Assembly (NCBI GenBank): GCA_030062745.1
Contig: CP099839.1
Location: 34,009,293 to 34,073,292 of the forward strand
Origin: Capitulum mitella
Lineage: Eukaryota; Arthropoda; Thecostraca; Pollicipedomorpha; Pollicipedidae
DNA: 64,000 bases
Direction: 5' to 3'
Shown here: positions 57,961 to 64,000 of the stretch, in pieces
Numbering within the stretch: the stretch's first letter is position 1
Layout of the letters: the number at the start of each line of letters is the position of its first letter
Made by a program: the position numbers and the translations under genes
The notes under the pieces: generated by a model
The model's database searches: none
Told to the model about the DNA's origin: nothing
What the model saw: only the letters and a program-made list of their open reading frames with translations

Positions 57961-59029
57961 TTACAGGACATGCCCCGTATGAGTTTCGTGCCGGCTACGG
58001 CATGCCTTTGCGTGGTTCACAAAGTTTGATATCACAGTCGCACAGGTTCCCTTCGACGTTGCACGGCTTTCCGCTGTTCTCTTCAGCTCGTCGGCTGTCA
58101 GCGGTTTCGTCGCGAACACTCGATCCTTGAGGAAGCCCCTAAAGAAGCCCGCTGGGCTCAAATCGGGCGGCTGCGGAACCCACTCGATCGCCGTCTGCCA
58201 TGAGAACACGCGCTGCCTGACGTGATCTTATAGCCACCTTTTGGACTCCGCAGCGAGGTGTGGTGGTGCTCTGTCCTGTTGAAACCATTGTTTTGAGGTG
58301 TCAAAATTTGTCTTCTCCGCAACGCCTTCCACATCGTTTTCAGGATTTCCATGTACCTCTTCGTATTAACGTGTTACCGCTTTTCCGCCTTCCTCGAAAA
58401 AGAACGGCCCGATGCTGCCACTGCTGCTGATCATCATCCAGTCCGTGCATGGCTGGTCATGAAGCGGCTTCTCGATAACCTGGTTTGCCGGCTCGGATAC
58501 CCAAAAGGAAGTGTTCTTTCTGTTCATATGTCCGTACAGGTGGAAAAGAGACTATCAGAGAACCAGACGTGTCCGATGAAGTCTGGTCCCGCAGCCATCG
58601 ACTCCTGAAACCACCTACACGTCTTCACTTGCGACCTGTCAAGGGCTGATAACGTTTACTTCACTTGCTTCCTGTAGGGGAACTTCTTGAGGTCTTCCCG
58701 AGCCATCCGCCAGAGCGGACCATACGAGAGACCAGAGGGCTGGCGGTGGTCGTTCACGGACTGTGTGGATCTGTTTTCCAGTGCGGATGCGACTCTGTCA
58801 ATGTTTGCGGCAGTCCGGATCGATTTCTTTGCGTCCAGATCGTCCCTTGTTAACGTTTCTCACGGCCCCCTGTCTTCGGCACTTATCAACCATGGCCTTG
58901 ATAGCATTTCTGGATGGCGGGTGTCGGTTGAACTCCCGTGCAAGCTTTCCGCTGCACCGTCTTAATGGAGTGCATTTCCCAGGTCAGCTCAACAATTCGC
59001 CTTCTCTGTTTGGTCGTCCACTGTGGCAT
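57961..59029 (-). pseudogene. Mariner-like (Tc1/mariner superfamily) transposase pseudogene
   Basis: Length (~356 codons) matches a full transposase. On the - strand the start (59029) reads MPQWTTKQRRRIVELTWEMH, then a helix-turn-helix region with FNRHPPSRNAIKAMVDK and NVNKGRSGRKE. Near 58290-58261 comes WFQQDRAPPHLA, carrying a catalytic Asp, then QRVFSWQTAIEW and PPDLSPAGFFRGFLKDRVF. Where the family usually has SPxDFF, the third catalytic Asp is replaced (SPAGFF). At least five stop codons and several frame changes make it dead. Inverted terminal repeats were not resolved. Confidence 0.85.
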
Positions 59030-62000
59030 GACGACAGGACAAAAAGCGAAATCCTTTTGACGACATCAAGTTTTTGAAAACAGCGTTGGCACGATAGCAA
59101 AAAGTTACATGCGCAGCAGCCTGTGAGTTATTTATTAGCGATTCTTGTGAGCCATTTTTTTATAGAACGGCACTTGCTTGTCACACCGTTGTTCCTCGCC
59201 CTATCCGCTCCTCGAGAGTTAAGACGTTCCATTTAAGATCAACTAAACAGGAGCGAACGTGCCTTGCGAATGAACGAAAGGAAAGCATGGGCTTGGCTAC
59301 TGTGGCACTGTGGTTTTAGTCTGGAAGGTAGTCGCCTGACCAAATGGTCACATCAGAATCCTTACTGTCGTGCATTACACGTTTTATCAGTTCCGAGATC
59401 ACGACGCCGAAACCGACCAAACATCTCATCACAGAACAGCCTGATGCACCCTCTAAAACCTCTGTCCACAGGACAAAATATGACTAATTATGGGCGACTG
59501 CTGCAGGGAAACAAAAGATCAAAAGATTCAGAGAGATCAAAAGGGAGGGACTTGTGCGACAATACGTCATCAAATCTGACGCAGCTGCAATGCTATGGCA
59601 TGATGATGTAGGAAAATGAAGGGATGCCCATAGTGTCGCTAAGACTTATCGAGATCGGGAAAATGGTTCGATCGTGTTATGGGAGGTGGCAGACGGTCAA
59701 TAAGAAAAAAGGGGTTAGGAGAGCAGGAACATCTACCGAAATCCCACGAGCGATTTTCCCCCATCGTCCTATGATATCGCTTAACATAACTTTAAAGACG
59801 CAGACATTTGCAAATGTTCGCGCGTAGACAGAGTGCCAACGGCGAAGATTCAGTCTCTCCAGGACCAGTACGGATCGAGGCGGACGATGCTGGGTGCGCC
59901 AGATCAGTGTGAAACGGCCCAGAGAACCAACGCTACCAGCGAGGAAAAGCCATGAAGCCATCACGGATGGGCTTCGGCCAGCAGCACGCCATGAGTCTCA
60001 GCCGGATACTCCCTCTCAGCCGGATCTTCCCCGGATCTGGGACCGAAAACGTTAGGTGCCCAAGACAATGCATCATCAACACTTAATCTTTTTGGGCAAT
60101 AGTTTTCACACAGGTGTGAATGCAGATGATTTGACTAATACTGTTCTAGCAGCGAACTGACATAGTGTTTCCAACTGTGCGACGGCAGTTGTTCGCAACG
60201 TATTCCAGCTGGATGTACGATGTATCACTGAATCTCTTCAACTTGGGGGGGTGGGGGGGTGGGGGGCGGCGGCACGTGCCCCTCCAAAAGGTATTAAAGT
60301 TTCATGTCTGCTCTTATCCGTCAGCTTGAACCCAGAGACCTATGAGGAAATCATATAATGTGACAATGTAGACAAGAGTAAGCCGTCGCTAAAGATAGAT
60401 CTGGGAGACGATTGAAAAGCGAGGGATCACAGAGGCAACGCTGAATGTTGGTCGGTTTCCGGTTCATACGCAGGTTGTTGAACGGGCAGTAAAAGTAGTC
60501 ATGGAAGGCCTCCTGGACGGTTGTTGCTGAAACCAAAAGACGCGGGTTGATCTATGTGTGGCTAAAACGTCGCCCGCCCGCTCCCATCCGAGACAACATC
60601 GCGTCATTTCTTTCTATAAGAAGTCTATGTGGAATGCTGCGATGACAGGATCCGAGTCATTTCTTCGTATCATACGTTTCTTTGAGCGTGATTACTAGGT
60701 GCCCCGGCTGAAGGTTTTCATAGTGATACCTACCTGTATTTTTTTTTATTTCAGTTAGAAGCTAAAGTCCGGTAACCATAAAAAAACAAATGAAGTTCTT
60801 AGTTCCTATTTCCTCAGCTGGGCTCGCTGCCATCGCCCGGGTAGGTTTTAATCGCTCGAAGCAGTTTCTAGTTTCTCTCCAAGTTTCTATTTCTTCAAAA
60901 TACTTTTTATTTGTGGTTTGGCTAGCCCATTCTCATAACATTATCAGTTGTGGGTCGGGATCTGCAACTAACGACACACCCTGCTGTTCAGTCTGTGGTG
61001 CACAGACGCGCATCGGAGACGGGACTTCTTCCAATGTTTTGTTTTGGCGGATTTCAAAACAGTTTTTCGGTTTTACACAATATTTATATTGCAGAGTATT
61101 TGACAATATTAATGCAATATTTATTTACACAATAATTCTGCTCCAGGACGCTTCCACAGATACCTTCGTTTTCCGTTAAGCTTCCTCTTCTCCGGTCCGT
61201 GACTGTTGCATATTGCCCTGAAACATTCGCTTAATTCAATGTCAGCCTCGTTCGCAGGGGTGCAGTTTCGTGTAAACTTTCCCCCCCCCAGCTTTGGTCT
61301 AGAGCCTCCCTCCTAATCTGAGCTAAGCCTTATCAACTTAAGGCTGTTGTCTGCATGAACTCTCATGGTCAAATAGCTCGAACTAATGATCTTCAAGGAA
61401 AAAATGGAAACTAACGGGAATGTTAAAAGAGAATGCGAGACATCTGAAAACAGCCATCAACTTGAAAAGGCATGTTACGCAGGAAAAAAATTACCATGCA
61501 TCCATTGCGTCCTGTCTAATATTGAAGATCCAGACTCCACAATGTTTTGGAAGGAATGGGCATGTTTAATTGGGCATGCTTAAATACAATATATATACGT
61601 AATATTATGTATGGGTATAATAAATATAATATACCTATACAAAAGTTCACTGCATGCATAGGTTTGAAGCAATTTACACCACTCGAAAATAAATTCATAA
61701 ACACTGCGAAATCAAAGCGGCCTCAGGAATTTGCTCACGTTGCACTTAGAGATTTCTGGCTTTTGCGGCATGTAGGAACTTGCGTTTACTCCAAATGACG
61801 TCACAGATCACCAGCAAATCGGACGGGAACGTTTCACTTGATAAGAAAGCCTTGGTTTGTTTTAAATGAGGAAGTTAGATAGAAATATATGAAAAAACTT
61901 CCATTGATTGGCTGAAATTCTATTGAGTCAACGCATCGTGTTTTAAAAGCTTCGCGCATTCTCTACTTTTAAGAAGAAACTCTTTTCATCGCTTGGATCC

Positions 62001-62590
62001 TACAACTTTGGGTAGTCACTTGATCATGTTGCAATTGGAAACTTAGTCTTAGTCACATGTTGTAGTTTTTGAATTCGTTCGTCCGTAGCTCATGATCCCC
62101 AAAGAGAGGATGGCAGGGAGCCTTAAGAGAAGGTACTTCTGGGTATCGGGGCCCCTTGCTTTCTGTTTGCTTGGTTAGTCTTGTACCCTTGTTGAAAATC
62201 ATGTGGCCAGAATTCGACGAGTTTTTGTTTTGCAGGGGGCCATGCTTGGCCGGAGCCCTGCGCTCCGCCCCATTCACCCCTGCTAAAAGGCACTTAAGAG
62301 CGATAGCGGTCATAGCTGGCCTGCCGTTGAACAGCGTGTCATTGCAGTCTGGCTCAAATTCAGGCGTCCAAATGCAGGGTCAGTAAAAAAGAGCACCGAA
62401 GCTTCTTTAATGGCATTTCGCTCACGCAGCGTCCTTTCGTCAGGAGGGAAGCAGGCGATGTATGATGGTCGGCAATCGCCAGCTGGGCGAGCGTACACCA
62501 TGAGTCCAAACGCGAAATGGAGATGACTTGGTTTCTCTCACGATAATTCGAGGCCCGCCACCGCCTCTGCGCGTACAGGCGCCCGCAGTT
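59030..62590. other. Unassigned intergenic sequence with a G-run
   Basis: 60245-60273 is three long G runs separated by single T (G7TG7TG6, then CGGCGG). No gene recognised; frames up to 129 codons lack similarity. Confidence 0.45.
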
Positions 62591-62592
62591 TT

Positions 62593-62868
62593 CTTTCGTC
62601 TGGCATGCTGGGAATCGTCGATGGAGCGGTGTCATCCACTTCGCAACCGGACTCACACCAGCGCAGAACTCTTGAACAGTCAGCCCTGGTTCTGCTGCGA
62701 GAGAACCACCAGCACATCACGGCAGCCATACTGCTTTCGCACACGATCCAATCAGTGAGAAACGCCGGGGGGCCGCCGCTGCTCGCACCGAAAAAGAACA
62801 GCAACATCAAATCATATTCGGTGGCGGGCCCGGGATTATCGGGCGCCGATAGAGCAGAAATGCTTTGA
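62593..62868 (+). CDS. Candidate coding segment of unknown identity
   Basis: The frame reads SFLSSGMLGIVDGAVSST, RRTLEQSALVLLRENHQH, ITAAILLSHTIQSVRNAG and PPLLAPKKNSNIKS before a TGA at 62866-62868. An acceptor-like GCGCGTACAG precedes it at ~62579. The sequence has the feel of a helical protein, but I recognise no family. The antisense strand is also open for 121 codons, so this could be chance in GC-rich DNA. Confidence 0.2.
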   Translation, partial: LSSGMLGIVDGAVSSTSQPDSHQRRTLEQSALVLLRENHQHITAAILLSHTIQSVRNAGGPPLLAPKKNSNIKSYSVAGPGLSGADRAEML

Positions 62869-63705
62869 TCGCGCGGCGGCGGCAGCGAGGGCTGGGGCGT
62901 CACGAGATGTTGGCACGCACAGGTCCGACCGGCCGGAGACGAGTGCGCCGCCGACGACAGAGCCGTGCGCTCCGTCCACCGGCCGACGATTGGGCGGGCA
63001 GCGGCTGGCCGATCTGCGGCGCGCGTGCTCTGACCGCGGCATCAGGCTCTCGGCAGCGACCCAACCGCAAAGGCCAGTGGCGCAGAGGCAGAGGCAGAGG
63101 CGTCCCCCGCACTGGAGTATACCGATACTGCAGGTCCCGGCCGAGCATTCGAGGGTATCTCCCTGCGGGCAGAGCAATTTAAAAACCGGAGCGTTGTTGG
63201 CGCTGCGCTACTTGCAGGCAAGCCTTGAACGCAAAGCCAGTGACCATTTGACAGTTAAGTTCGAAATCTGAAATACGAGGCTTTCGAAGAGTTTGGTCCA
63301 GATCTAGGGAAGCGGAGTTAGATAACAGTTTCTGGCTGCGACTGATGCAGTCTAAACCTTTAAACCGGGATATTTAAGTTCCTCCTTAAAGTTTAGCGGC
63401 TGGATAAGTTGGATGTTTTTCTTACAAAGTTCCTCGATTTCAGCGTAGCCAATCTACTGAGGTGTTCCCCTGATATCATGCTCATGGATTTTAAACGCTC
63501 ACGATGAGCCGAAAACTTTTGCCATCAATTAAGTGTTGGAGCAACTTTCAGCCAAATTTGCTGTGCGCATCGCTGGTCCGTATGAAACGCCGTCTGGGGC
63601 ACTAACCACCAGTAACACTGCGCGCAGCCGTCGCCCTTGGTCACGGTACCGCCATCTTCCAGGTTGCGACCCCATGACAGCACCAGCACGGTAGCACGTT
63701 AGGTC
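62869..63705. other. GC-rich then unique sequence, nothing recognised
   Basis: 62870-63180 is GC-rich with overlapping frames on both strands and no similarity; the rest is ordinary. Confidence 0.4.
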
Positions 63706-64000
63706 GCTGCCAGTCTTGGTCACCGCCAGCCTCAGTCACGGCCTGTCTCAGTCACCGCCAATCTCAGTTACTCAGTAACCGCCTGTGTCAGTCGCCATCA
63801 GTCTCAGTCACGCCAGTCTCACTCACTGTCAGTCTGCCACCACCAGCCTCGGCCACCGCCTGTCTCTGCCGCCGCCAGTCTCAGTCAGCGCCAGTCTCAG
63901 TCACCGTCAGTCTCAGTGACCGCCTGTCCCAGTCACTATCAGACACAGTCACTGCCTGTCCCAGCCACCGTCAGTCTCAGTCACCGCCTGTTCCAGTCAC
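63706..64000. repeat. ~18-bp minisatellite, runs off the window
   Basis: At least 14 diverged units of CAGTCTCAGTCACCGCCTGT type, continuing at the right edge. Confidence 0.93.

Noticed and set aside
1-64000. A novel defence, biosynthetic or toxin system
   Set aside because: No gene cluster of any kind is present; outside two conserved animal genes, the readable proteins are fragments of known transposon classes.

Overview
This is a metazoan nuclear DNA window, not a bacterial one. It holds parts of two conserved animal genes, both on the + strand and both spliced at GT/AG sites. Everything else is intron or intergenic sequence packed with degenerate minisatellites, DNA-transposon remnants and broken retroelements. 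There are no operons, ribosome-binding sites, CRISPR arrays or intact tRNA/rRNA genes. The animal is most likely an invertebrate with a GC-rich, repeat-rich genome. An arthropod is a guess from the mix of gypsy, Penelope-like, Jockey-like and mariner-like remnants; the sequence does not settle it.

Gene 1 (2148-9341, +) is the 3' end of DHX37 (Dhr1/kurz), the DEAH-box helicase of small-subunit ribosome assembly. I reconstructed six exons from protein similarity. All five internal junctions agree in reading phase, and together they give the last ~291 codons. The earlier exons must lie upstream of the window. Its introns carry a ~47-bp and a 41-bp minisatellite.

Gene 2 (30638-43186, +) is NOS1AP (CAPON), the adaptor of neuronal nitric-oxide synthase. 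One unusually long exon carries the whole PTB domain. An 11.36-kb intron follows, then a GC-rich exon with the second half of the coiled coil and the stop codon. A poly(A) signal inside the intron could give a PTB-only short form.

Layout: 1-1.5 kb minisatellites; 2.1-9.3 kb DHX37; 9.8-10.6 kb Penelope-like fragment; 10.8-16 kb DNA-transposon remnants (families B, C and A) and a twin hairpin; 16-20.6 kb two LINE reverse transcriptases on the - strand, one split by a TTAA-flanked element; 20.6-29.9 kb a ~140-bp satellite (family D) repeatedly invaded by hAT-like and piggyBac-like elements; 30.2-43.2 kb NOS1AP, whose intron holds 62-bp and other minisatellites; 44-47 kb palindrome, 33-bp and 44-bp minisatellites and a LINE fragment; 49-52.2 kb LINE tail, minisatellite and gypsy gag remnant; 55-56 kb second Penelope-like fragment; 58-59 kb decayed mariner-like transposase; 63.7-64 kb minisatellite running off the window.

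Four dispersed families are named here for reference. A is a ~1.2-kb piggyBac-like element with TTAA target duplications. B is an element with CAGGGGCGGAGC-type ends. C is a 2-2.6-kb hAT-like element with 8-bp target duplications and an interior of ~21-nt degenerate repeats. D is the ~140-bp satellite. I found no convincing novel defence, toxin or metabolic system. The most unusual structures are the satellite-filled hAT-like elements, the nested insertions in D, the twin hairpins at 16 kb and the intron-poor, compositionally odd NOS1AP 5' exon.
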